From Erpobdella octoculata (lineage: Eukaryota > Annelida > Clitellata > Hirudinida > Erpobdellidae), in contig OZ022244.1 in the NCBI GenBank assembly GCA_963978895.1, positions 32,009,194-32,073,193 on the forward strand: a stretch of DNA of 64,000 nucleotides. The letters are read 5' to 3'. A program made the position numbers and the translations under genes. The notes under the pieces are model-generated. The model was not told where the DNA came from, ran no database searches, and worked only from the letters and a program-made list of their open reading frames with translations. This document shows positions 1 through 12,285 of the stretch, in pieces. Position 1 is the first letter of the stretch, and the number at the start of each line of letters is the position of its first letter.

Positions 1-659
1 TGTTAGGATAGTATTATCCCCACTAATTAAGTGCATTAAATTAGACAAAAACACATTTGTAGACCCAATTCACTTTTAATTTAAATTCTAAACTTAAACA
101 TTTTTACTCTTTAACAATTGCCGAATATGATGTTAAAACTGTTTTTTAGCTGGGAGAGCCAAATGGGAGAGGGGTTAGATTCCCTAATCCCTCATCTAGG
201 ATCCGCCACTGCCGTTTTTGGTATAATGTTCTTTCCTACCTGTCTTGCGCAAAATTTTAATTGACCAGTTTTTAGTCATCTCAGTATATTGTATATGTAT
301 ATGCAGTAGTATTGCTAGGGTTTTTGGGCCCGGGGCAAAGTTTATAGAAGTGGCCTCTAAATAATTTCCGTCTGTCAACTTTTCTTCCAAAATAGCTGAT
401 GCGGGGGGGGGAGGGGGTAGTCGTAGGTACTTTTCCCAGCATTTTTTTGGAAACTTATACACTTTAGCCACAAACAAGAATATTTCTCCCTTTTTGTCGC
501 CCCTAGCCACTTGCTCCTGGGGCTGCCCTTCTGCTCCGTTGCTACGCCACTGTGTATATGTTTATGTGTATTCTGTGTACAAATACCTCTAACCTATTGC
601 TAATTAGTAGCAACGATGCGGATCGTAAAATTAGCAAGTCGATATCTGTTCGTTTTTAC

Positions 660-835
660 ATCATATTCGTTCGCCTGTCGATCGTTAGGTCGGCAGTTCA
701 AACCTCGCCGGCGTCACCATCGTAACTCCCTTAAGCAAAGAGTTCACTCGCATTTGCTAAAGGGGTAGGCGCCTATAAATGGCTGCCTTTGCAAGTACCC
801 TCCCTCTCTCGCCTTGAGCAAGACTTGTCTTGATA
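660..835 (+). repeat. tRNA-derived SINE, partial
   Basis: The segment matches, in the opposite orientation, the better preserved copy at 34640-34832. Shared blocks include TTCGCCTGTCGATCGTTAGG, the B-box-like GTTCAAACCTCGCC and a conserved tail that begins AACTCCCTTAAGCAA. The head is missing or diverged. It is a repeat and not a functional tRNA gene. Confidence 0.65.
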
Positions 836-1566
836 AGGCGTATGCTAAATCTCTCAATACATAAGACTTATATACTAAATTTTACTAAAATATTTACTTG
901 GGATCATAGAGAGAAACAAAAAGATTGTCTGTCTGTCTGCTGTTGTGATTGCTCACTTTCAATACTTACGTTACACGAAGATTTTTTTAAATTAAAAAAA
1001 AATAAATTCACAAAAACTTCAATAAGATAGATGTCGCCGTGCTTTCTTCGGATTGCCGTTATCTATCGCGCTTTTGTCAAGAGCGGCATTACAGCAATTC
1101 CATGGAGAGAGGAGAAAACTTGGGGGGGGGGGGTAGTCGGAGGTTCAGTTTCTAAATAATGCCCTTAGTTACTAGATTAGATACATATCCTTTGACTGAT
1201 TTTCAAAGCATATTCGATTTTGTTTACCACCCACTAATCATAAACCAGATGTACAGTTTCCTCTACAGGTAGGTATACTTCCTTTGTTAAGAGAGGGGGA
1301 GGGGCAGTAATCTAACGGTCAACCCTCAGCGGCGGCATGATCAAATTGTTGTACCTCGGTGACGCTCAGAACAAATTGAATAAACGTTAAATACGAACAA
1401 ATTATCCTAATACATTATAACGAATCTGTCAACAAAAATCACAGCCATACGGGCAGAATTTACCGGTCTCTTAACATTACGTGTTACCAAATACGAATGT
1501 TTTATGAAGTTGAAAAATTATAACAAAGGCTAGTGAGACCATGTAGTATTTATTTTTTTCATAATA

Positions 1567-2055
1567 GTTGATAGTCCTTTACACCAGTCGATTTAAGACT
1601 AAAATGGCAGAATGTAGAAATCACCTAATTACTTCCTGTCGTGGATCACAACAAATTGATTCTTTTAAATTTTCCAGTGGCGTAGCGAGGGTATCTGGTG
1701 CCCGGGGGCAAGGTATAAAAATTCACCCCCATCTTTCACTTTCATCCCAATTGGACGACCAAAACCGAGGGGACCGTAGGCGCCCGAGCCGTATCCGGGC
1801 TCGGTGAACCCCCTCCTCAAGAAAATTTTGGAAATCACTTGTGTGAAATAGAGCAAAAATACAATTAGTTAATTTTACATGTTCAAAAATGACTAAACTT
1901 TGGAGAAATTGTGGTTTTTTCGTTTGCTTTTTGGCGCCCCAGAGCCTGGCGTCCGGGGACAGTTGTCCCTCCCTGCCAAGACGCTACGCCACTGAAATTT
2001 TCCTTCCTCCTTTCTCCAGGCTTGGGATGGGCTTGCAAAAGCAAGGCGGAGTTTA
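1567..2055 (-). repeat. Poly-A SINE family copy split by a MITE
   Basis: This is one of about nine copies of a roughly 170-bp family. Its consensus on the element strand starts near AACTCCGCCTCGC, contains AAGCCTGGAGAAAGGAGGAG and ends AAGGACTATAAACTATTATAAA. This copy is reversed and is split at 1675-1994 by a hAT-type miniature element. Other copies: 7488-7600, 20811-20985, 38183-38358, 40979-41155, 45449-45613, 56331-56517, 59372-59500 and 61448-61790. Confidence 0.75.
1675..1994. mobile_element. hAT-type MITE with 8-bp target duplication
   Basis: The ends are inverted repeats, CAGTGGCGTAGC on the left and GCTACGCCACTG on the right. The 8-bp sequence AAATTTTC lies directly on both sides (1667-1674 and 1995-2002) and interrupts a SINE. 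An 8-bp target duplication is characteristic of hAT transposition. There is no coding capacity, so the element is non-autonomous. A second copy with the same ends sits at 61480-61649. Confidence 0.85.
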
Positions 2056-2724
2056 TAACACCTTGTAATATTACATTAGTACCACTTATATTTTAAGAGT
2101 CCTCTGTTAGAATCCTTAATAAAATCATCAGCTTTTTTTGCTACCCATGCAACTACACATGACCATCGATGCTATATCTACGTACCTCCCGCTTTCAAAG
2201 TTCCCGCGTAAATATCACAAGGCGCCATTACTCATCGAATCTGTTTGATATAGTTCTGAGAGAGAGGGCGCCGAAAATCCTCAGCTGCGCCTCTGCAATC
2301 AACGATACAAAGATCAGCTCAAAAAAATATTGTATAATGGAATCGATAAATCTCCACATTCTATTGTAATGTAATTACACAATATCGACTTAATTAGGAA
2401 ATAATAAATCAAATTGTTAATGGAAAATAACATTTTAACGTAATACAAAATGAAGCTCCTTGTTGAACTTATAAATAATAAATAGCATCCCAAGCACATC
2501 GTTGCCATAAAGGTTTATATATATATATCATAGATATACATATATATACCAATATGTTTTAACATGATGAAATATCGAAAAATACTCAACAATTGACAAG
2601 TTTTTGTTTTTAATGAATGCACAAAAAATATTTAAAAAAAAACTTAATTAATTAAAAAAAAACTTAAATCAAAATTTAAACTTTATGAAATGCTTAAAAT
2701 AACGCTCGACTTGAAAAGACCGAA

Positions 2725-5700
2725 TCAATTGGCGTATATATCCCCCATCGGAATCCATATGTTTTTGACTTGGTTGGCATGATATAGAAACTCATCCCCG
2801 CAGCCTTCTCTGTCATCCAGCCAGTTCCTGGCGAGTCCGCAATCGACCCAGGTCCTCTTGAGGCTGTCGGCAGAGGCCCGTTCAACGAACTTCGAGGCCG
2901 TCCTCGATCCGCCAAAGTACCACACGGCTTCCAGGTTTCTGTGTTCCGCTAAGCACTTGGTCAGGTGGTCGGAGTTGCCGTTTATTATGTTTACCACGCC
3001 GGCCGGGACATCGGATGTGTCTAAAATCTGAAATATAACGGCTTTCTGAATTAATATCAGCTTAAGTAAAACATTATTACAATCCGTAACATCAAGTAAA
3101 ATATTAAAACAATCCGTAACATCAAGTAAAACGTTAATACAATCCGTAACATCAAGTAAAACATTAATACAATCCGTAACATCAAGTAAAACGTTAAAAC
3201 AATCCGTAACATCAAGTAAAACGTTAATACAATCCATGACATCAAGTAAAACATTATTACAATCCGTAACACGAAGTAAAACATTATTACAATCCGTAAC
3301 ATCAAGTAAAACATTATTACAATCCGTAACATCAAGTAAAACATTATTACAATCCGTAACATCAAGTAAACCACTAATACAATCCATAACATCAAGTAAA
3401 GCACCAATACAATCCTTAGCAGCTTCGGACAAAAACGCGCACGCGGAATAATACTACCTGATACATGCTCAGTGCCGGCAGGGGATGCACCTCGCTGGGA
3501 ACGACGACGACGCAATTCGATCTCGCCACGGCTGCGGCCACCAGCGAGACGAAGGCCAGGAGAGAGAAATCTCGAGGGCACACGATGCCGACGACTCCGA
3601 CCGGCTCGTTTACTCGAATGACCGCTCCGTGCAGAGTCGTTTCCTGGATTAGAAAATTAGACGATTATTATTATTTTGAACCAGCGAAAACGAGTCAATG
3701 ATTACCGATTACAAATTTCGTGCATTTGAAAGATTTTCACGACGAAATCGAAAAAAATACCGCTCAACGGAAACTAGTCAAAGAAAACAAGCCTTTTAAA
3801 TGTCATACAAAACTGGAGAAAAACCGGTAAAATTCAGATATTCCTGACACGTAATAATAAGTTATATGCAGGAAAAAAATAATTAAATAATAAAAAAGTA
3901 TCATTCCTACCTGAACGCGTCCTCCGCTCTTATCCGCATAAGCCGCCCAGTGGAAGAGTCTTTCGATCGATTTCTGGACTTCCGAACTCGCGTCTTCCTG
4001 CGATGCTCCAGTCGTACTTTCCAGGAGACGAACGAACTCTTCCGCTCTCTGCTCGAGATTTTCGGCGATGTAGTAAAGAATCTGAGCCTTGTTGTGACCT
4101 GTTCTTTTGCTCCATCTTGTGAGAAAAAAAAGATCTTACAATAAATCAATAAAATAGCTAACTACGATTTTCTGATTAAAACCCTCTAAAAAAAAAACCA
4201 CCAACCCGGGGGCTGCCTTTTGCGCCGCCTCTACGGCATTTCTGACGTCTTTCCGGTTGCCTTCGCCGACGTGACCCACGACCTTACCGTCGCTGGAAAA
4301 TATCGGCTTGCAGTATGTCGCGTCAGGTCTCTGCTGGACACCGCCGTAATAAAACTTGTAAGTTCTGTCGATCCTGAATTTAAATCAGTCATTTCTTATT
4401 TCATTACGATTGCTTTCCATCCGCACGCACTGTAAATGCTAGAGCCCCCTGCACGGGCACACGTGTTTAATCCCGGCCCGTTTGAAACTCAACCCCGCCC
4501 CCCCAGAACCACACGTCGGGCCCGTTCTAATTTGGGCGGCGGCTATAGTACAGGCACACCAGAATCTCAATAAAACATTAAAAAACGGCAACAGTTTAAA
4601 CAATGTAATTGTACGTCTCATTCACACGACCACCATTAGCTAAGCTTCTCACAAATTTTAAAACATTTTTCTTAAAATTTTTTAATCAAAGGCTCTATAA
4701 AATAAAAAATAAAAAAAAACTACAATCTGGCATAAACTCGTTTGATCAACCAACTTCGGCAGGACGTCTCCGGGGCTTCCACTTCCGAGGGTCGGAAGAG
4801 CAGGCACGGCGACCTCTCCGAACGTCTTCAAGTCGATTTCTTCCGACGCCGGAAGCACAGCTTTCTGCCACTTGGGTTTTATATATTCGTACAAACCCTG
4901 GCAAATAACATACTCTACTTGAACATCTGGTATGGATATATTTTACCTTATTTTTATTCATTTTATTTCATCTTATTTTACTTTATTTTATTTTCATTTA
5001 TCTTTTTATTTACTTTTATTTATTTATTTATTCCTTTACTTTTTTTCTTTCATTATTTATTTTTATATATATATTTACATTTTGTGTATTCATTTTACTT
5101 TTAAATTTTATGTTTCTATGTAAAGTTGGTCATAGTACGACCCAACGTTCCCGATATAAAATGAATTTTCTTATTTTTTATTAAATAACTTCTGTTCTTT
5201 ACCCGCTCACCTCTTTCCCACCGTCCCGGCCGTATCCGCTCATCTTGTACCCGCCGAACCCGGCCGCCGCGTCGAAGCAGTTGTGGCAGTTGATCCAGAC
5301 GGTGCCCGCCTTGACGGAGGTCGCGACCTCCATCGCCACACCTATGTGCTCGGTCCAGACACTCGCTGCCAGTCCGTAGCAGGTGTTGTTCGCCATCTCG
5401 ATCGCCTCCTTGCAGGTGCGAAACGGCATGGCAACCAACACCGGTCCAAAGATCTAGGTTATTTCAAAGGTAAAAAAATTCCATAAAAAAAAAAAACATC
5501 GAAAGTATCCACACTTCAGGACTTTTACTGTATATTATTAAACAAACATTTTTATAAGTAAGCTAAAAAAAATTGAATAAACAACTGTCACCTCTTCACT
5601 GACAACTCTGGACACGGTCTGAACATTGGTGATCAAAGTCGGAGGATAAAAGCAACCTTTTTCGGGAAAGCACTCGTACGCCTGATAGACCTATAAATAG

Positions 5701-8700
5701 CATTTTGTCACGACAGGTAAGTTTTACAAACACCTTCATCAATATTCTGTCAAGTTTCGGTATAATTCTTTTTTTTTCTGTTTAAATTAAAATTCTTCAG
5801 AATAAGTCAACTCCAGTGACATCGTATTTCAAAATATTTTTATATTCATGAAATCATTTCCATTATTAATATGAATAAAAAAATGATTTCATTTATAAAC
5901 AATTTCATTTTTAAATTCATAAATATGCTGATTTAGAAGAAAATAATTTAAACTACTTTAAAAACGACAAAAAAAAAACAATCTCGACTGACGTCTGCTC
6001 CTTCCGACACTGCCGACTGCACCAGCTCCCGGATCGTTTTCAAATGAGCCTCGTCGACGACGGCGGACATGTCGACGCACTTGTCCAGGCTGTGTCCGAC
6101 TCTCAGCTTTTTCATTCTCGCCTTCAACTTTTCCAGGAGCCTCTCGTAGACGGATTCCTGCACGAGGAGTTTCGATCCGGCGCAGCACACCTAGAAGCGA
6201 AATAGCAAAATAGCGAGAAGGCTTGTTTAAACATTTCTCAAATTCAACTTCGAAGTCGCCTTGAGGTCCACTGATGGGCTTACGCCACCCTTTAAAAAGA
6301 TCGTCTTCATAACGTTCCCGAGAAAATCAACATCATCAACAACCAAAAAAATTAAACGCAAAAAAAAACTGGTTGTGCTACCGTTCCCGCCGATAAAAAA
6401 AAAACTCCAGTGATTCTGCTACATCGGCTGAAAAATAAAAAACAAAAATAAATAAACGAACGAAGTACCAACCAACCTGTCCCTGGTTGAACCAAATGGC
6501 GTCGACAATCCCTTCCACGGCGCTATCCAAATCGGCAGATTCGAAAACCACGATCGGAGACTTTCCGCCCAGCTCCAGGGAGAGCTTCTTTCCGGTTCCG
6601 GCTAGACTTCTCCTGAGCATCTGACCAACCTGGAATTATTGGATAAAACGATATTCAAATCATGTCATAGAAATGAAAGAGAAAAATAAGAAAATTTGAA
6701 AGAGATTTTAGGTCAAACATCAAACAGCTTTTTCATTCGCCGCGAGTCGATGCGATCTCCTTGAAATCCACCTGCTCTGTGGGACAAATTCGATAATTTC
6801 AATTCGCTACGAGAAAATGTTATTACGTTAACGCGTAAGAATTAGAATCCCGTTTGTAATAATAAAATAATTATTGCATTGTAATGAATGAAAATTACAA
6901 AATAATTACAACAAGATTGACACTAATAATCTAACAAACGAGATCGAGAAAAAGATTTTCAGCAAGTCTCTCCGAACCTCTGTCGATCCCGTAAATCCAA
7001 CTTTGCGCACGTCTTCGTGGAGGGCCAAGTAGCTCCCCATCGAACCGGGCCCAGTAACGACGTTCAGAACTCCAGCCGGCAGTCCAGCTTCGGAGCAAAC
7101 CTCCGCAAAGAGCAGGGCGCTGAGTCGAGTGTAGGTCGCCGGTTTCAGGACCACGGTGTTGCCCGTAGCCAGTGCTGGGCAGACTTTCCATACGAGAAGC
7201 ATGAGTGGGAAATTCCAGGGCACAATTGCCCCAACAACTCCTATGATTAAATTTGTTTTATTGATTTATTTAACGTATTGTTGAAGCTAAACGAAATGGA
7301 ATTGCCCACTCTGTGTGGTCAAATAAAAAATTAAGTTTTTCTATTAATTGAGGCCAAAGAGAGAGCCCCAAGAATTCTTGCTTTGTGTTCGCATTAACGA
7401 TAGAAAGCAATAATAATCTGATCCATTTAACTGCTTATCCACATAACAGCTTTTTTTTGCTCATAAGAATTTATAGTCCTTTATACAAGGTGATTTAAAA
7501 CTCAACTAGCAGTATTATGAAAAATTCTTTTCTCTTTCCCTCCTCCTTTATCCAGGCTTGAGACCGACTTGCAAAGGCGAGGCGGAGTTTGCCGTGAAGC
7601 TATCAAAACTACACTCAGGCAAAATCTACATAACAGCTGATATGTACAGCAGCTGATTTAAAAATAATTTACAAACGTGAATCCCTTTAAAAGTTCAAAA
7701 AAACTTATCATAAAACATTTAAATAAAAAAAAAAAACTACCTAGAGGCGACCAATCAGGTAGCTCTCGGCTCATCAGTGACGCCCACCCGGCATGGTAGT
7801 ACAAGTGCCTGACGACGATGTTGACGTCGGCGTCGCGTGACTCTCTGATCGGCTTGCCGTTGTCCAGCGACTCCACGACGGCGAACAGCCTCGCGTGTTT
7901 TTGTACGTGACGAGCTATGCTGGAACGGATGGAAGAGTGCGAATCGTCCTTCTTTTATTTTATTTATTTTATTCTTTTTTTTGTAGCTTACAAGTCACAG
8001 ATTACAAAAAAACAAAACGAAACCAAGGGCTACATAAATTACATAAAATACCAGCAAATAAATATAGATAAAGAGCTATATGAATTACATAAAATACCAG
8101 CAAATAAATATAAATGAAGAGCTACATAAATTAAATAAAATACCAGCAAATAAATATAAATAAAGAGCTACATGAATTACATAAAATACCAGCAAATAAA
8201 TATAGATAAAGAGCTACATGAATTACATAAAATACCAGCAAATAAATATAGATAAAGAGCTACATGAATTACATAAAATACCAGCAAATAAATATAAATG
8301 AAGAGCTACATAAATTAAATAAAATACCAGCAAATAAATATAAATAAAGAGCTACATGAATTACATAAAATACCAGCAAATAAATATTAATAAAGAGCTA
8401 CATGAATTACATAAAATACCAGCAAATAAATATAGATAAAGAGCTACATGAATTACATAAAATACCAGCAAATAAATATAAATAAAGAGCTACATGAATT
8501 ACATAAAATACCAGCAAATAAATATCAATAAAGAGATGCAGATAAATGATAAAAAAAATTGTCCTAAAAGATAGCCCAAAAAATGATGAATATTATAAAA
8601 GAACTTTGCAGATTGATCATCTTAATGCAGCGCACTAGACTGTATGACACGGTGTTTAAAAAAACTGGCGGGTGAAACACACCTGTAGAGTATACGCGCC

Positions 8701-10283
8701 CTGTAGTGGCCGGTCGTTTGACTCCACTTTTCGAACGACTTAGAAGCTGCGGCGACGGCCTTGTCGACATCCTCTTTCGTACCTTGGAGCGTCGTCGCTA
8801 GAACCTCGCCTGGGTTGAGAAGATTTGGTAGATTATTATTATCATCATCATCATCATCATTATCATCATCATAATCATCATCATCATCATCATTATTATT
8901 ATCATTATTATCATCATCATCATTATAATTATTATTACTATATTATTATGGTATATATTATTTATACCATAAGCAGCATTATATTGTTATTAGTATTGTT
9001 ATTTAAAAAAACATATTTAAAATGTTTAACAGAATGAAAAACACAGAAATAAAGAACTCGGAATGCAGCTGCTTTTCGTGCTTGTGAAATTAAAAAAATT
9101 GAACAAAGTTGCATATATTAATGAACTAATAAACTTAAAAATTAATCACAAGAAATGAACAATTCGTCATGCAATTATTTAATAACCAAAATATAGCTAA
9201 ATAGATGACATCGAAACATTTAACAGATAAATAATTTTAATACATATTTATTTATAGGAGTACTTTATATAAATGAGCAATAAAAACATACAATAAATTA
9301 TTATTATTACCATTAAACAGTTGATAACGCAACATCTGTCAATCAAACTACATTAAGTAATAATTACGAAATCAACAATCGGTGACTACCTGTAGCAGGA
9401 CACAACGTTTTGTAGGTTTCATTTCCTCCGTGGACCCATTCGTTTTCGATGAAGTGTCCGAACTTCCTGCCGTGGTCGTCCAGCCAGGCCTGAAAAAAAA
9501 ATGATTTCTATGTAGAACTTATTCAATATTCAATATATAGAATAGAATAAATTTATATTTACTGTTAAATTTAATTATTGTAATTTAAAATAAAATCATC
9601 ACACTGGCAGGTTTACAGACAGAGTACTTCACAGAGAAAGTAAAAGAGTGATTAACAGTAGAATATTTTAAGCCTAACTTATGGGGGCTTATAATAAGAT
9701 CCTTCAAATATGATGAAGTAGTGCAATTTGTAATTTAAATCACTCTATATCCAGTGCAACAGAACAAGAGAAGGAGAAATATAAGAGAATCTAGGAAGTG
9801 TGTGAGACTAGAATTAAAGATGCACACTAGAATAAAAAAAATTTAGTAATTAAGTGAAGAAATTGCAGTATCAGAAAGACCATAATAGAGTGAATTGCAG
9901 TAATCAATTCTGGACAGAATAAGAGAAGATACTAAAAGTTGTAGAGATGGGTCATCTTCATCAGCAGAACCTTACCTGCAAAATTGCTTAAAAGAAATAA
10001 AAGTTAAATATTTAACTTATTTTTCTTTAAAAAATAATTGTGGAGGAAGAGATCCGAACTTTCTACTTCTACCTCTCTCCACTCTTCCATCTACCTATCC
10101 ATCTATCTATCATTCTATACCGGACATTCAAACACAGTTTGAAACGCGCGGAAAAACTTCTGCAAAAACAACCTGCGCCACGTTGTCCGACTCCGGAGCT
10201 GGTCCGTATGACAGCTCTTTAAATATTTTACGAACGTTGTTGGAACAATCGGACAACTTTTTATTTACGATTTCGGCCGACAT
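2725..10283 (-). CDS. ALDH16A1: Aldehyde dehydrogenase family 16 member A1
   Basis: Fourteen exons: 10173-10283, 9390-9489, 8683-8809, 7741-7919, 6978-7240, 6477-6629, 5993-6190, 5592-5690, 5211-5453, 4755-4897, 4206-4373, 3911-4115, 3458-3643 and 2725-3027. They sum to 2478 nt (825 aa), in frame throughout, close to the roughly 800 aa of vertebrate ALDH16A1. The first half is a full ALDH domain with PWNFP, ELGGKSP (general-base Glu) and FNQGQVCCAGSK, which has Cys at the usual nucleophile position. The second half is a diverged ALDH-like domain that ends [10 protein letters not shown], like the family's conserved terminus. Domain order and the C-terminus identify the family. Vertebrate members are reported to lack the catalytic Cys; this one keeps it, so domain 1 may be an active NAD(P)-dependent aldehyde oxidase (inference). 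The donors GTTGGT (exons 10 and 11) and GTCAGT (exon 7) are non-consensus but keep frame and homology. Confidence 0.95.
3060..3430. repeat. 30-bp minisatellite filling the last ALDH16A1 intron
   Basis: About twelve head-to-tail copies of a 30-bp unit (AAGTAAAACATTATTACAAT followed by CCGTAACATC) fill nearly the whole 430-bp final intron. Copies differ by a few substitutions, mostly TTATT/TTAAT. Because 30 is a multiple of three, reading frames stay open across the array on both strands. One minus-strand frame runs straight into the terminal exon. Confidence 0.95.
7488..7600 (-). repeat. Poly-A SINE family copy in an ALDH16A1 intron
   Basis: This is a diverged reversed copy. It retains TCCTTTATACAAGGTGATTTAA and the block CTCCTCCTTTATCCAGGCTTGAG up to GAGGCGGAGTTT. 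Confidence 0.7.
8025..8540. repeat. 46-bp minisatellite in an ALDH16A1 intron
   Basis: About eleven tandem copies of a 46-bp unit beginning GAGCTACATGAATTACATAA and continuing AATACCAGCAAATAAATATA. Variants (ATAGAT, ATAAAT, ATCAAT and so on) occur in higher-order alternation. It lies in the intron between the exons at 8683-8809 and 7741-7919. Confidence 0.95.
8833..8945. repeat. ATC/ATT trinucleotide microsatellite
   Basis: Interrupted (TCA)n and (TTA)n runs lie just upstream of the exon at 8683-8809. Any long His/Tyr reading frame through it is a repeat artefact. Confidence 0.9.
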
Positions 10284-11039
10284 GCCAACCAACTTTTTGA
10301 ACTGTCAGCTAAGGCCTGATGCCTAATATGCCTGAGACACTTATCAGGTGATATCAGAAAAGGCCAAACTTTGAACTTAAGAAGAGGCTTAGAATTTAGA
10401 ACGAACTTAGTGTGGCACAAATTTGCACGATACGTCTTTATAGAAAAGATAACATCATTAAAAATTATGGTCAAACAATCCATATTATTTTGCTATTTAA
10501 GGTTTAGTTATTTACTAAAAAACAAAATTACCCAATAAGTTGCTATTCTATTTTTTGAGGTGTTATATAGGATGTCACAGCTAGCAGGGGCGCAGCCAGG
10601 GGGCGGGGGGAAATATCGATGTTGTAGTGACGCGCGAGCCCGTCCCACATAGCACACGACGTCGTACGATGCCTCGGCGTTATAATGGCAAATTGTCGTT
10701 AGCATTCCCCTACTATATATATATATATATATATATATATTTCAATATATTAATATATGTCTTTCTAATGCATTAAGTTACAAACCCAATGCAGTCGAAA
10801 ACTATAATCTACATACAGGGCCCCAAACGCGAGTGAAAAATCCTCTCCATACATTTATATAGGGACGATGACGGTTTTTGGCCTATAAGTTTTTTATTTT
10901 TTAGAACAATAAATTTATTTTTCACCATTCAAATTACTTTTCTAAATACCTTTCTAACGACCGGTTGCACAACCCCAATGCACGAACTTTTTTTGCAAGC
11001 AAGTTAGGGATCCACCAGCGTTGCTAACTTCGGTGGCAT

Positions 11040-11225
11040 TCTTTTTCTTACTCTGGTCCTTTATTTCTCTGTAACTATCTCTTCCTACTTCTCTTACTAA
11101 ATCTACTTCTCTCACTGTTTTCAGTTGTGGACTTAAAACTTATCTGTTTAATAAGTACGTGTCCGAGCGCTTTTGAACGCCAAGTATAAAACTTAAGGGA
11201 TTTATTGATTGATTAAGTGAATCGA
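11040..11225 (+). mobile_element. LINE 3' fragment (C-terminal RT tail)
   Basis: The plus strand encodes a damaged version of the segment LPTSLTKSTSLTVFSCGLKT, followed by a stop, about 40 bp of UTR and a short GATT-repeat tail. The same tail occurs at 31560-31850. The pattern LPxxLTxSTSLTVFxxGLKT fits the extreme C-terminus of a non-LTR retrotransposon ORF2. Confidence 0.65.
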
Positions 11226-11629
11226 GTGCTAAAGCATTTAAGATAGATTTATTGACCTTGTGTTTTAAAATTCTATTCAGCAATAAATGTCTTAAAATTT
11301 ATTATTATTACTATTTAAATATTGATTGCTTCTGTTAAAGGTAAATTATAAAATATTTTTTTTAAATTAAACAAATTTTTTTATAAATTTAAAAATTCGT
11401 TTTAATTTTAAAAAAATAAATTGCATTAAAAAAATAATACCTAGTAATGGTGAAGTTTCTATGCCAAGAGTTTTCAGTTATTAGCCAAACAACTGTAGCT
11501 TCCGCTTCTCGGTGTAGTGTTCCTTTTTAATTTTCATGCGATGGTCGTTTGCATCGTGTCTTGCCTATTATACGTCAGCGCAATGGGTATTCTAGTTGGA
11601 ATAAGTATTAAATTTGTCACAAAACAGCG

Positions 11630-12135
11630 ATGATGGTATATGCATGTATTACATGAAAACCAGTTGATTATAACTTCTGCTGAGCTGTTTTTTTCTTTTA
11701 CACAATGCTAAAAAGCTGTGATCATGATGAATTATTACAATTTCATAAATATTATGTTGAATTGTAATTCTGCTTCTCTGAATTCACTATTAGAATTATT
11801 ATCTCGTTGATATTTTATTGAAGCAGTTGGCAATTTTGCATTGTCGATAAAATAAACCCACTTGCAAGTAGTACATAAAGCAGCGATGATGGTATAAGCA
11901 TGTATTACATGAAAACCAGTTGATTATAAATTCTACTGAGCTGCATTTTATCAGTACTATTCTCATAAATTCTGGTCATGATGAACTGTTACACTTTCAT
12001 AAATGTTATGCTGAATTGTAATTCTGCTTCTCTGAACCAAAATTTGATAGTCAATTAACAATTTCTCAAAAAATGGTAATGATGAATTATTACAATGTCA
12101 TACTTATTATGATGAGGTGTAATTCTGCTTCTCTG
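11630..12135. repeat. Three diverged direct repeats
   Basis: Blocks at about 11626-11785, 11880-12035 and 12070-12140 share AGCGATGATGGTATA, ATGTATTACATGAAAACCAG and AATTCTGCTTCTCTGAA. The third block is truncated. There is no coding capacity and the origin is unknown. Confidence 0.7.
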
Positions 12136-12154
12136 AACCATTAGAAATACACGG

Positions 12155-12285
12155 TAATTCCGTCAGAAAAAAATATTTTTTAAAAACGCACAATCAGTGA
12201 CCCTGGGGTAGGGTTAGGGCCAGAGTCACTCATTGTGCGTTTTTATAAAATATTTTTAGTCAATACAATCTCTCTGACGGGATTA
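12155..12285. mobile_element. Foldback element with telomere-like loop
   Basis: Two arms of about 50 bp (AAAAATATTTTTTAAAAACG ... CAATCAGTGACCCTGG against CCAGAGTCACTCATTG ... TTTTTATAAAATATTTTTAG) flank a loop that contains GGGGTAGGGTTAGGG. CCGTCAGA and TCTGACGG extend the stem outward. No protein is encoded. Confidence 0.75.

Larger units (their letters stand above)
1..2724. other. Intergenic, repeat-filled, no gene seen
   Basis: I see no coding exon with plausible splice sites here. The stretch holds fragments of miniature transposons (a terminus with GGATCCGCCACTG near 200-212 and one with GCTACGCCACTG near 531-543), a tRNA-derived SINE near 660-830, and a poly-A SINE split by a hAT miniature element (1567-2055). 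The rest is AT-rich sequence without structure I can interpret. Confidence 0.6.

Noticed and set aside
3057..3581. 174-codon Leu/Ile/Val-rich frame over the 30-bp minisatellite
   Set aside because: The repeat unit is a multiple of three so every frame without a stop in one unit stays open; real exons 13 and 14 lie on either side with good splice sites.
8025..8540. CRISPR-like direct repeat array
   Set aside because: Units are contiguous with no unique spacers, and the genome is animal; it is a minisatellite. The same applies to 3060-3430 and 28395-28630.
8825..9037. His/Tyr-rich frame
   Set aside because: It translates an ATC/ATT microsatellite inside an ALDH16A1 intron.
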